Part shown: piece after piece, positions 8,855 through 17,013 of the stretch
Layout of the letters: every line of letters begins with the position of its first letter
How positions within the stretch are numbered: position 1 is the stretch's first letter
Source: JACCXG01 sp963785755
Lineage (GTDB): Bacteria; Acidobacteriota; Vicinamibacteria; Vicinamibacterales; 2-12-FULL-66-21
Direction of reading: 5' to 3'
Length of the DNA: 37,757 nt
NCBI GenBank assembly: GCA_963785755.1
Contig: CAWAXG010000052.1
Coordinates: 1-37,757 of the forward strand
Made by a program: the position numbers and the translations under genes
The notes under the pieces: model-generated
Database searches by the model: none
The model's input: the letters and a program-made list of their open reading frames with translations, nothing else
What the model was told of the DNA's origin: nothing

Positions 8855-9927
8855 CAGAGACGCGGCCGGTTCGGGCCACCGAGCAGCTCGATTGGCCAGT
8901 CGTTGAGGCGTGGCTGCGAGAACGGTTGCCTGCCGGTGACATCCCGGGACTGGATCTGTCATGCGGCATGCGGGTCGAGCAATTTGGCGGCGGCCACTCG
9001 AATCTCACCTACTTGATCCGGTTTGGCGACAGCGAGCTCGTGCTGCGACGGCCGCCTCTCGGACCCGTTCCGCCCACGGCGCACGACATGGCACGCGAAT
9101 TCCGGTGGTTGTCCGCCGTGCACCCGGTCTTCCCACGCGCGCCGCGCGCCTACGTCCTCTGCGACGACGTGTCGGTTGCCGGATCGATCTTCTACGTGAT
9201 GGAGCGCCGGCACGGACTGGTCGTTCGCCACGAGGAACCGCCGCAGTTGCTGAATCGGCCGGTCGCCAGGGCGCAAGTGAGTCAAGCGCTCGTGGACGCG
9301 CTCGTCGAGCTTCACGCGGTCGACGTCGCCGCGCGGGGGTTGATGCACCTCGGCAAACCAGCTGGCTTCGTCGCACGACAGGTGCGGGGATGGACGGAGC
9401 GATGGGACCGTTCGCGGACCTCGGCGATGCCGGAAATGGACGCGCTCGCGCGCTGGCTGTCCGACAATCTGCCCCCGGATCCCGCCGCCGCGGCCATCGT
9501 CCATGGAGACTTCAAACTCGACAACCTCATGACCGATCCGGAAGATGCCGGCCGCGTTGTCGCTGTGCTGGATTGGGAGATGAGCGCGTTGGGCGATCCG
9601 CTGGTGGATCTCGGGATTCTGCTCGCCTACTGGGTGCCGACGGCGCCGCCCGAGCAGCACGACGCGCTGACCGCGGTGACGTCGCGCGACGGTTACTTCT
9701 CCCGCGACGCCATCGTCTCGCGCTATGCGGAGCGGAGCGGACGCGACGTGTCAGGCCTGCGCTTCTTCGAAGTCTTTGCCCTGTTCAAGATCGCGGTCGT
9801 CGTTCAACAGATCTATTACCGTTTCGTCAACGGTCAGACCGACGATCCGCGATTTGCCAACTTCGGCGACCGCGTCGCCTATCTCGCAAGACACGCCGCC
9901 GATCACGCAATGCTTCGCCGCATCTGA
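8851..9927 (+). CDS. APH-type phosphotransferase, ACAD10/11 kinase-like
   Basis: 358 residues from ATG 8851, which overlaps the MaoC stop (ATGA). It has the protein-kinase-like fold of aminoglycoside phosphotransferases: nucleotide loop EQFGGGHSNLTYLIRFG (43-59), REFRWL (82-87), catalytic HGDFKLDN (208-215) and metal-binding LDWEMSALGDP (230-240). FVMER-type hinge appears as FYVMERRHG. The sequence resembles the N-terminal kinase half of ACAD10/ACAD11 and the bacterial LvaA-type kinases of levulinate catabolism, which phosphorylate the 4-hydroxyl of 4-hydroxyacyl-CoA. With the divergent ACAD11-like gene this suggests the same two-step route, split over two proteins. True antibiotic resistance is unlikely in this context. 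Confidence 0.9.
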   Translation: MTETRPVRATEQLDWPVVEAWLRERLPAGDIPGLDLSCGMRVEQFGGGHSNLTYLIRFGDSELVLRRPPLGPVPPTAHDMAREFRWLSAVHPVFPRAPRAYVLCDDVSVAGSIFYVMERRHGLVVRHEEPPQLLNRPVARAQVSQALVDALVELHAVDVAARGLMHLGKPAGFVARQVRGWTERWDRSRTSAMPEMDALARWLSDNLPPDPAAAAIVHGDFKLDNLMTDPEDAGRVVAVLDWEMSALGDPLVDLGILLAYWVPTAPPEQHDALTAVTSRDGYFSRDAIVSRYAERSGRDVSGLRFFEVFALFKIAVVVQQIYYRFVNGQTDDPRFANFGDRVAYLARHAADHAMLRRI

Positions 9928-9949
9928 CGCGATCGACCCCGTCTGCACA

Positions 9950-11497
9950 TCACGTTTCGGTGCCGCCGTAGGAGATCTGCATGCGCCGGACGGCGACACC
10001 TCCGATCCACAGGACGAACGCGGACAGGAGCAGCAACCCGAGAATCGCTCCGGGACGCGAGGCGGGAGCGGCGGGCGCCGCCAGCAGCCGGATCAGCGTC
10101 GGGGCGTCATCCTCCATCGGCGCAGGGACGGGACACAGGGACTGCAGGTAGTACAGGATGCTCATCTTCTGCAGCACATGCGGAAGGATGCCGTTGACCC
10201 CCTCCCAGGCGAGCAGCACGGCCGCCGGGATAATGGGATTGCGGACGTACAGTCCGACCGCGAGAAAGACGCTCCCGTAGCCGACGCAGCCGAGCGCGGC
10301 AGCCGCCCCATACCAGAAAACATGTCTCATGCCCCCGGAGTTCCAGAAGGCCTGGACTTCGACCGCATCGTGCGGCCAGATCATGGCCGCAAGCGTGAGC
10401 AGCGCACCGCCCCCGAAGATCACGGTAGACGCAATCAGCCCGGCAGCAAACTTACCCGCGAGCAGCACCTCGCGCCGGGCCGGCGCGAGAAACCAGAAGT
10501 GCAGCGTCCGGTTGCTCATCTCCCCACGGAAGAGATACATGAAGATGCCCAGACAGCCGAAGAAGATCGCGAGCCGCAGGTAGAAGTACTGGAAGATCCC
10601 CGCAAAGATCATCCGGTCCTCTTCGAAGTCGAGCAGGCGGTTGAAATTCCTGTGCTGCAGCTTGCCGTCAACGAACTCGAGCCGGGCGGCCCGCCGCCCG
10701 TCGAAGTAGAAGATCTCGCGATAGTCGGTCCGCTCGTCGACGAACCCGGCGCCCGTGGACGAGGCAACCGTGCTGAAGATCTTTCCGTCGTTGCTCAGCT
10801 GAATGTTGAATTCGCGGGTATCGGCGTCCTCGTTTTCGCCTCCCGCACTGGCGTGCTTCACGACGAAGCGCGTCACCGGACGAACCGCTCCCAGATCAAC
10901 CTGCACGAACAAGGGCGGGTTTTGAGCGCACCACCGGTCGGCCTGGCCTCCCGCCACGCTGCCGTTGACGGCCTTCTCCGGCCCCTGATCAGGGCTACAC
11001 GGCACGCTTCCCGTGGCGGGACGGTGGAGCGCGAGATTCACCCGGCCATCCGGTCCGTAAACCTCGAACTCGTAGATCCTGGCCACCGGCTCCCCGTTGT
11101 AGGAAGGACTCCTCACATTCAGGCGGACGAAGCGGGCTTCGACCGCCGGCTCGATGACGTGGGTCGTCGTCCCTGAATTCCCGGCGCGTTGCCGGACGCG
11201 CCGGACCCGCATCCCCCCGCGTTCCACGGCCGGCTTTCCCAGCCGCTTCTTCACGTCCTCGGCCGATTCTCCGTCCCGGACGCTGTCCATCAGGGCCGGG
11301 GCTGTCAGGCCGTTCCTGGCAAGCCGCTGGCTATCGATCTTCGCGTCGAGACCGTGCGCGAAGAACATCAGCGAGGGCAGGAGCGCCAGCGCGTAGACCC
11401 ATAAAGAGCGCTTGGCGAAGAAGACACGCCGGAGCTCGATCTTTGCGATCGTCCAGGCCTGACGGACCCGGCCGCGGAAGGAACCGGAGGGTTTCAT
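9950..11497 (-). CDS. ABC-2 type permease with an extracytoplasmic F5/8 type C (discoidin-like) domain
   Basis: 515 residues from ATG 11497, which overlaps the ATPase stop (TGATG). Architecture: short cytoplasmic N-terminus, TM1 (about 30-50, LWVYALALLPSLMFF), a loop of about 240 residues, then five or six membrane segments (about 300-510, e.g. FYLRLAIFFGCLGIF and AAAALGCVGYGSVFLAVGL). Within the loop, about 130-250, a discoidin-type fold is indicated by NLALHRPATGS, KAVNGSV, DRWCA, LFVQVDLGAVRPVTRFVV and FNIQLSNDGKIFSTV. Such domains bind sugars or lipid headgroups. In an ABC permease this is unusual. Last gene of the operon, converging with the kinase gene across 22 bp. Transported substrate unknown. 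Confidence 0.88.
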   Translation of the reverse strand: MKPSGSFRGRVRQAWTIAKIELRRVFFAKRSLWVYALALLPSLMFFAHGLDAKIDSQRLARNGLTAPALMDSVRDGESAEDVKKRLGKPAVERGGMRVRRVRQRAGNSGTTTHVIEPAVEARFVRLNVRSPSYNGEPVARIYEFEVYGPDGRVNLALHRPATGSVPCSPDQGPEKAVNGSVAGGQADRWCAQNPPLFVQVDLGAVRPVTRFVVKHASAGGENEDADTREFNIQLSNDGKIFSTVASSTGAGFVDERTDYREIFYFDGRRAARLEFVDGKLQHRNFNRLLDFEEDRMIFAGIFQYFYLRLAIFFGCLGIFMYLFRGEMSNRTLHFWFLAPARREVLLAGKFAAGLIASTVIFGGGALLTLAAMIWPHDAVEVQAFWNSGGMRHVFWYGAAAALGCVGYGSVFLAVGLYVRNPIIPAAVLLAWEGVNGILPHVLQKMSILYYLQSLCPVPAPMEDDAPTLIRLLAAPAAPASRPGAILGLLLLSAFVLWIGGVAVRRMQISYGGTET

Positions 11498-12579
11498 CAC
11501 GACTTGCCGCCGATCAGGTACTGGTACAGCGCGTCGACGTTCTCGTCAGCCGGCACGACACTCTCGATCCGGTGGCCGTCGAGCGCGATCCGTCCGAGCG
11601 TACGCGCGAACTGCTCCCGGTCCCGGGTCATCACCAGCATGCCCATGCGGTCGTCGTTCAGCTTGATCTCGGTGATGTGTTCCTCACCGAACAGCAGCGC
11701 CGCCACGCCGGAAGCGTCACGCTCGCGGCACCGGACGATGTACTGACTGGGATGCTCGTCGATCTCGTCGCGCACATTGCGGATCTTCCCCTCGGCGACG
11801 ATCATCCCGTTGGCGATCAGCACCACCTGGTCGCTGATCACGTCCACCTCCTGGAGGACGTGGCTCGAGAGGATGACGTGCTTCCCCTCGGCGGCCCAGG
11901 AGCGGAACAGGTCGATCGTCTCCGCGCGAACCAGCGGGTCGAGGCCGTTCAGCGGCTCGTCCAGCACCAGCAGGTCGGGATCGTGCGCGATGGCCTGCGC
12001 CAGCCGCACCCGCTGCCGCATGCCCTTGGAATACGCCGCGACTTTGCGGTTCGCCGCGTCGGTCAGACTCACGCGCTCGAGCGCCTTCCACGCCCTTTCC
12101 TCCGCTTCCGATCGCCCGTATCCGAAAAGAAGCAGCCCGGTGGTGATGAAGGTGAACCCGGTTGCCCAGCGCGGCGCGGTGTCGTACTGCGTGGCGTATC
12201 CCGTCATCCGCATCAGCGCTTCGGGATCGCGCGGGGAGATCCCGCGCATGAGGATGCGGCCGTGGTCGGGGAAGATCAGGCCGGTCATCAGGTTCATCAG
12301 CGTCGTCTTGCCGGCGCCGTTCGGCCCGACCAGGCTCGTGATTCCCGGCGGGATGCTCAACGTGACGCGGTTCACGCCGAGCACCTCGCCGTAGAACTTC
12401 GAGACCTCCTCGAAAATCACCGAGGGGCTTCGCCCCTCGGACTCCCCTAACACCGTCGCTCGCGGGGGCCCCGAGGGCCCCGCTCCGCTCCGCCGTGGCT
12501 CGCTTCGCTGCGCTCGCTCGCGCTCAATCGGCTGGGCGTGCTCGTGCGAGACGCCCGTATGGCGATGGCCCATGCTCAT
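11497..12579 (-). CDS. ABC transporter ATP-binding protein with repeat-derived N-terminal extension
   Basis: 360 residues. The ATPase domain begins at about residue 54 (VIFEEVSKFYGEV). Walker A is GPNGAGKT (85-92), the signature is YSKGMRQRVRLAQ, Walker B is LLVLDEPLNGLDP and the H-loop is HVILSSHVLQEVD. A C-terminal tail of about 75 residues ends EYLIGGKS-like (YQYLIGGKS). Start ATG 12579 overlaps the stop of the upstream permease (ATGA). Residues 20-53 are encoded by a palindromic repeat (12420-12521) also found between genes nearby, giving a disordered-looking stretch (ERERAQRSEPRRSGAGPSG). The ATPase probably powers the permease at 9950-11497. An internal start nearer the domain is possible but I see no better-placed ribosome site. 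Confidence 0.92.
   Translation of the reverse strand: MSMGHRHTGVSHEHAQPIERERAQRSEPRRSGAGPSGPPRATVLGESEGRSPSVIFEEVSKFYGEVLGVNRVTLSIPPGITSLVGPNGAGKTTLMNLMTGLIFPDHGRILMRGISPRDPEALMRMTGYATQYDTAPRWATGFTFITTGLLLFGYGRSEAEERAWKALERVSLTDAANRKVAAYSKGMRQRVRLAQAIAHDPDLLVLDEPLNGLDPLVRAETIDLFRSWAAEGKHVILSSHVLQEVDVISDQVVLIANGMIVAEGKIRNVRDEIDEHPSQYIVRCRERDASGVAALLFGEEHITEIKLNDDRMGMLVMTRDREQFARTLGRIALDGHRIESVVPADENVDALYQYLIGGKS
12420..12521. repeat. Two-hairpin palindromic repeat, copy A (inside ATPase gene)
   Basis: Begins with arms CCGAGGGGC and GCCCCTCGG around TTC (12420-12440), then ACTCCCCTA, a second hairpin GGGGCCC/GGGCCCC (12465-12481) and a GTGGCTCGCTTCGCTGCG-type tail ending about 12521. Copy B at 13448-13545 has the same order of parts. 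It is read through in frame by the ATPase gene on the minus strand. Confidence 0.8.
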
Positions 12580-13436
12580 CGGACCACCTCCACCGGCCGC
12601 AGCTTCCGTTCGATCACGAGGACGAGCAGGAGAACGAACGCTGTCAGCGACAACATGGAGGCGCCGGCCCCCGGGCCGTCGGGCGGATCCACGCCCAGCA
12701 GCGTGCACCACACGCGGTTGACCGCCCAGGCTGGATCCAGGATGTGCCCCCACGTCACGCGAAAGATCTCGTCGATCATCGCGGACACGCCAGCCAGGAT
12801 GAAGAAGAAGGCGAGGCTTACCGCCCCGGCCACGACCCTCCACTTCACGTAGGCGGAACTGGCCATCGCTACCAGGCCCAGGACCAGCAGCCAGAGAAGG
12901 AACCCGGCCACGACGCCGGCACCCAGCGTCCAGTTCGCGAGGAACCACCAGCCGCCGGCCAGGCCGACCTGCAGCGCGAACAAGAGGAGGCCCGGGATCC
13001 ATGTGACGACCGACAGCATGCCGACGATCACGGTCAGACGCGCCAGCGCGTAGCTCCAGCGCGTGAGGGGCCGGCTGAAGTACAGCGGAAGCGCGTTGTT
13101 CGCCAGGTCCGGCGCAACCAGGCCGGGCCCGGCCAGCGCGGCGAGGAAGACCGCGCAAGCCCCCTGGACGTACATGAAGATCGCGAAGAACCTGCCGTCG
13201 ACCTGGATGAACGCGCGAAACTCCGGTTCGAGCCCCTGGAGCAGCTCCACATGATTAGTGAGATAAATGAAGCCGGCGCACAGGAGGGGCCAGACGAACG
13301 AAGCCATCGTGAGCAGGAGAACCAGCCGCTGCTCATAGAGCCTCCGCCAGGCGGAGCGGGGCAGGACCATGAACCGCGTCCAGCGCCCCGTGAGGGGTCC
13401 CGCGTACCGCCGATATCCGAGCTTGTATACCGCCAT
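12576..13436 (-). CDS. ABC transporter permease (ABC-2 type)
   Basis: 286 residues with about six membrane segments (LVLLLTMASFVWPLLCAGFIYL; FAIFMYVQGACAVFLAALAGPGLV; LTVIVGMLSVVTWIPGLLLFAL; VVAGFLLWLLVLGLVAMAS; VVAGAVSLAFFFILAGVSAM; and a C-terminal one). The N-terminus MAVYKLGYRRYAGPLTGR and the LYFSRPLTRWSYALARL segment are typical of ABC-2 permeases that release and rebuild terminal domains. ATG 13436; stop overlaps the next ATPase start. It is most likely the partner of the ATPase encoded just upstream (13554-14534), from which it is separated by a palindromic repeat. Confidence 0.88.
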   Translation of the reverse strand: MAVYKLGYRRYAGPLTGRWTRFMVLPRSAWRRLYEQRLVLLLTMASFVWPLLCAGFIYLTNHVELLQGLEPEFRAFIQVDGRFFAIFMYVQGACAVFLAALAGPGLVAPDLANNALPLYFSRPLTRWSYALARLTVIVGMLSVVTWIPGLLLFALQVGLAGGWWFLANWTLGAGVVAGFLLWLLVLGLVAMASSAYVKWRVVAGAVSLAFFFILAGVSAMIDEIFRVTWGHILDPAWAVNRVWCTLLGVDPPDGPGAGASMLSLTAFVLLLVLVIERKLRPVEVVR

Positions 13437-13447
13437 GGCATTCTTAT

Positions 13448-13545
13448 CCGAGGGGCTTCGCCCCTCGGACTCCCCTACACGCGCTCTCGCGCGCCGCTTC
13501 GCCGGCGCGCTCCGATCGCGTGGCTCGCTCGCGGTGCTCGCTCGC
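13448..13545. repeat. Two-hairpin palindromic repeat, copy B (intergenic)
   Basis: Same opening palindrome as copy A (13448-13468) and the same ACTCCCCTA spacer. The second hairpin has a different sequence, GCGCGCCG (13489-13496) pairing with CGGCGCGC (13503-13510), yet sits at the same place; the tail GTGGCTCGCTCGCGGTGC is similar to that of copy A. It fills almost the whole gap between the ATPase stop and the permease start. Confidence 0.8.
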
Positions 13546-13553
13546 CGCTCGCA

Positions 13554-14534
13554 TCACGCGCGGCCCACATCGACTGCGGCGCTTTCCCCTGGCGTCTGCG
13601 CCAGGTGGCCCATGGCTTTCAGGAAGATCTCCTCCAACGTGTCCCGGCGGTGCGTAAGCTTTCTCACCAGCAGGTTCTGCCGCGCCGCGAGCCCCCAGAT
13701 GGCTTCGACCTCGATCCCCGCCGGCAGGACGATACGCCAGCGCCCGCCGCCTTCGGAGACGCCCTCGGCGCCGATCTCCGGCAGCGCCATCCGCAGGTTC
13801 CGATCGTCGCCGGTCACCTCGAGCTCGACGAAGGACCTGTTCGACCGGCGCTCTTCTTCGAGGTTGCAGTGGTGCGCGATCGCGCCGTCCTTCATGATCA
13901 CGGCCTCGTCGCACACCTGCTCGATGTCGCGCAGCAGGTGGGAGCATAGGAGCACGTTCATCCCCTGCTCCTCCTTCATCTCGATGACGAGCTTGAGCAT
14001 CCGCCGGCGCGCGGCCGGATCGAGCCCGTTGGTCGGTTCGTCCAGCACGACCAGCTCCGGCCCGTGGACGATCGCCTGGGCGAGCTTGGCCATCTGTTTC
14101 ATCCCGTACCAGTAGGTCCGCAGCTCCCGGTAGCGCGCCTCACCGAGCCCCACGTGGAACAGGACCTCGTGCGCCTTCTCGAGCGCCACCTTCGACGGGA
14201 GGCCCGACAGCTCGGCCATCTGGCGCACGAACGTGACCGCCGTCATGTCCCCGATGAACGAGTCGTTCTCGGGCATATAGCCGATTCTCGATCGGGCCTC
14301 ACCCCTGCTGCGCCGGCTGTCCAGGCCCAGGATACGAGCGCGTCCGTCGCTGGGCCGGAGAAATCCGAGCAGCGTCATGATGAGAGTGGACTTGCCCGCG
14401 CCGTTGGGCCCCAGTAGCCCCACCGCCTTTCCGGTGCCAGAAACGCCGAGACGGCAGGTGATCCCGTGGAGGATCTCCCGCCGTCCCAGCGTGACCTTCA
14501 GGTTCTCGAGTTCGACGACCGGTATGGTGTTCAA
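13554..14534 (-). CDS. ABC transporter ATP-binding protein
   Basis: 326 residues. Walker A GPNGAGKST (42-50), Q-loop region YMPENDSFIGDM, signature position YWYGMKQMAKLAQAIV, Walker B LVVLDEPTNGLDP, H-loop NVLLCSHLLRDIE. The C-terminal 80 residues resemble the regulatory tail of drug- or peptide-export ATPases. No ATG or GTG exists in a suitable place; the best start is TTG 14534, giving MNTIPVVELENL, six bases after the stop of the anti-sigma gene. The tight spacing implies translational coupling. It likely works with the permease at 12576-13436. Confidence 0.9.
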   Translation of the reverse strand: MNTIPVVELENLKVTLGRREILHGITCRLGVSGTGKAVGLLGPNGAGKSTLIMTLLGFLRPSDGRARILGLDSRRSRGEARSRIGYMPENDSFIGDMTAVTFVRQMAELSGLPSKVALEKAHEVLFHVGLGEARYRELRTYWYGMKQMAKLAQAIVHGPELVVLDEPTNGLDPAARRRMLKLVIEMKEEQGMNVLLCSHLLRDIEQVCDEAVIMKDGAIAHHCNLEEERRSNRSFVELEVTGDDRNLRMALPEIGAEGVSEGGGRWRIVLPAGIEVEAIWGLAARQNLLVRKLTHRRDTLEEIFLKAMGHLAQTPGESAAVDVGRA

Positions 14535-14539
14535 AGTTT

Positions 14540-16993
14540 CTATTGCTGTGTCGCCTGGCCCAGTCTCTCGATCAGCATCAGGTCCAGGATCAACCCTGAG
14601 ACACGAGTACGGCTGGCCGCGTGAATCTGTTCCGGCGTTCCATCGAACACTACGAGAATCGGATCGCGCCCGGCCACGAGCTCGGTAAGGGCCGGGCTCG
14701 GGGCCAGCGCCGACAGGATTCCGAGTGCCCCTTTGGTGTTCAGCCAGGCGAAGGCGGACGGATGGAGTCCGGCAGACGAGGGGAGCTGGCCGAGGAACTC
14801 CGGCGACCAGACGAGCGGGGAGCCACCGTTCCGGGTCGCGATGGCACGCTCCGCGAAGGCGCGATCGGAGGCCGCCACCATGTAACCCTGATTGTACGTC
14901 CAGACGATGGCGAGCGGAAGTCCTCCGGGTTTCATCGAGCTCCAGGTCCGTCCGCCCGCGCTCACCTGCTCGAACACGATCCGCTTGCTCTGCTCGTCGG
15001 GCCCAAGCTCCGCGTTGAACGTTTCCACCAGCTTCTGGAGGGAGCTGTCGATGACCGACGGGTTGTTCGCCAGGATCGCCATGACCCACGTCGGGCCACT
15101 GGTCGAGAATCCCGTCAGCGCCAGAGCCGCTTCGGTCCCCAACGCGGCGGTCAGGCTCTGGATGAATCCGGCGCCGAGCTTCTCGTCCATCGTGGCCAGG
15201 CCGCGTTCGAAGTCCGGCTCCGACCTGGTGATCTGCGCGGTGAATTCCTCGAACAGCTGCAGGGGCTCGCGGGTCGAAACGTAGCCGGCGGCGAGGGCAT
15301 CGGCCGGTAGATACTCCGCCGCGCCGCCCGAGCCGGCGTCAGCCAGCCACGACCCCATTCCCGTTCGTGCACCCTGGAATGCGAACGTGACCTCGTTCTC
15401 TTCCGCTCCCGCGGGAGCACGCTGCTCGAGGAAGAGGTACCTCATCCCGATCATGCCGGCGAGCTCGATTGGGGGGGCGTCGTCTCCGGATGCCATCGTG
15501 ACCAATGGGGGCGCATCCATCCCGATAAGCCAGCCCACGCCGCGCCGGTACCGCTCCCCGATGGCTGCCGCAAACGGGGAGACGGCGCCCTGCCCCTGGT
15601 GAGCGAGGGCCCACGCGAGGTTTGACGGCGAGTTTGAAACGACCATCAGGTTGTCTGAAACCGAATACGATCCGGGAGGCTCGCCCGCCGCGGCGAAGAG
15701 CGCTTCCAGCGCGCTCGAGAGATCCGCCCGTTTGCCGGGCTGCACTCCGGCCATCACGATCGGCACGGGCTCGCCGATGCCTGCGAGGCTGGCACAGAAG
15801 ACGATTTCGTCCCCGAGCAGCGGGTTCACCGACTGGATGCGGTCCGCCATCTGTTTCAACAGCCGTCCCGCCTCGGAATTCCACCAGGTCCCGAACGTTG
15901 CGTTCTGGGCCGACTGCTCCTCGGCGAGGGCCAGGGCCCGGCCGATCGTGAGGCCCGGATTTGGGACCGTGCCGTAGACGACCGCTCCGGCGGGGAGATA
16001 CGTGAGCAGAGCCGAGTTGGTCCGCAGCTGGGCGGGGTAGTTCGCGAGCTCACGTTCGATCTTCACGAATGACCCGAGCAGCTCCAGGTAGGAGTCCGCC
16101 TCGGGGCTCCAGGAGACGGCTGCCGCGACCGAGCTCGCCAGCGCCGGGATAGAGGCGGCCTGCTGGCCGGGGCTGAGGACCACATCCCTGCCGGGCTGGT
16201 TCACCGCCACCGATCCCTCGACCACCGAGACCACCGAGCCGCCCATGCCGGAGGACACCGCGAAGACGGTTCCCTTCACCGAGGCGATGGAATCGCGGGT
16301 CAGAACCCGCAGGCGGCCCCGCCGCTGTTTGGCGGCCTTGACGATGATGTCACCGCGCTGGAGGTGAATCGCCTGGCCGCTCCAGGCGGCGCTCACGAAC
16401 AGCTCCGTTCCCTCGTTGACATCCACCATCGATCCGTCGGCGAGCCGCAACACCGCGTGGGCTCCCGGGCCCGTACGGACCGACTCACGTTCGCCGATCG
16501 CGGCGCCTGCTTCGAGGGAGCCACCACCCAGGCGGTCCAGGCCGCCGTCGGCGGAAACGACCGTGGCGCGCGGGCCGCCGGGAGCCATCATGGCGTCGAT
16601 GGCGTCGCGTCCGAGATAAAGGACCGCGAAGAGCAGTGCGGCTGCAGCGGCCACGGTTCCCCATTGCCCCCAGCGGGAGGAAGATGCCACGGGGCTTGCC
16701 CCGCCGTAGCCTTGGCGCAGGCGGGCGACGACCGGCCTCTCGCCCTTCATCTCGGCGATCCGGGCGCGACAGGCGGGGCAGCGGCTGAGATGGTCTTCCA
16801 CCAGGATGCGGCGGCTGGCGCCCAGCTCGTCGCCCAGATACGCGCGGAAGTCCTGCCGGAACTCGGCACAGGTGGCGCTGACGTTGCTCGTCATCTGCTG
16901 CCAGACGCGAGCCCGCGCGGCCTCGAGCGTGCCGGCGCCCACGTCTTCGTTTTTCATCTCCTGTAGTGCTCGTTCCAGACGGTCTTCGGACAT
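14540..16993 (-). CDS. Large zinc-finger/FecR-like anti-sigma protein with long extracytoplasmic domain
   Basis: 817 residues from ATG 16993 (AGGAAGG seven bases upstream; an ATG at 16999 is too close to it). N-terminal putative zinc finger C42...H68...C72PAC75, the anti-sigma pattern. Then a linker (91-103) coded by an in-frame repeat, RLRQGYGGASPV, and one membrane segment (about 112-130). Outside the membrane: a FecR-like part (about 165-270) with LRLADGSMVDVNEGTEL and DSIASVKGTVFAVSSG, followed by about 500 residues of unclear family (LLTYLPAGAVVYGTVPNPG; ELAGMIGMRYLFLEQRA; ALTGFSTSGPTWVMAILANN) that remind me of DUF3352-like proteins. It follows the ECF sigma gene and should bind it and signal from the envelope. 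Confidence 0.85.
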   Translation of the reverse strand: MSEDRLERALQEMKNEDVGAGTLEAARARVWQQMTSNVSATCAEFRQDFRAYLGDELGASRRILVEDHLSRCPACRARIAEMKGERPVVARLRQGYGGASPVASSSRWGQWGTVAAAAALLFAVLYLGRDAIDAMMAPGGPRATVVSADGGLDRLGGGSLEAGAAIGERESVRTGPGAHAVLRLADGSMVDVNEGTELFVSAAWSGQAIHLQRGDIIVKAAKQRRGRLRVLTRDSIASVKGTVFAVSSGMGGSVVSVVEGSVAVNQPGRDVVLSPGQQAASIPALASSVAAAVSWSPEADSYLELLGSFVKIERELANYPAQLRTNSALLTYLPAGAVVYGTVPNPGLTIGRALALAEEQSAQNATFGTWWNSEAGRLLKQMADRIQSVNPLLGDEIVFCASLAGIGEPVPIVMAGVQPGKRADLSSALEALFAAAGEPPGSYSVSDNLMVVSNSPSNLAWALAHQGQGAVSPFAAAIGERYRRGVGWLIGMDAPPLVTMASGDDAPPIELAGMIGMRYLFLEQRAPAGAEENEVTFAFQGARTGMGSWLADAGSGGAAEYLPADALAAGYVSTREPLQLFEEFTAQITRSEPDFERGLATMDEKLGAGFIQSLTAALGTEAALALTGFSTSGPTWVMAILANNPSVIDSSLQKLVETFNAELGPDEQSKRIVFEQVSAGGRTWSSMKPGGLPLAIVWTYNQGYMVAASDRAFAERAIATRNGGSPLVWSPEFLGQLPSSAGLHPSAFAWLNTKGALGILSALAPSPALTELVAGRDPILVVFDGTPEQIHAASRTRVSGLILDLMLIERLGQATQQ
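16689..16721. repeat. Palindromic repeat within the anti-sigma coding region
   Basis: Contains CGGGGC-TT-GCCCCG and then the reverse complement of CTCCGCCAAGGCTACGG, which is present at 37681-37701 with one mismatch over 21 bases. It is read in frame and encodes the RLRQGYGGASPV linker between zinc finger and membrane segment. Confidence 0.7.
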
Positions 16994-17013
16994 CGCCATC
17001 CTTCCTTCACTTT

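Noticed and set aside
8851..9927. Aminoglycoside resistance gene
   Set aside because: The fold is APH-like, but the operon with acyl-CoA enzymes and the ACAD10/11-type N-terminal motifs point to metabolism.
9725..11176. 483-codon open frame on the plus strand
   Set aside because: Antisense to the discoidin-domain permease; polar, no motifs, while the minus frame has clear membrane segments.
12495..13949. 484-codon open frame on the plus strand
   Set aside because: Antisense to permease and ATPase genes and crosses two palindromic repeats; composition is shadow-like.
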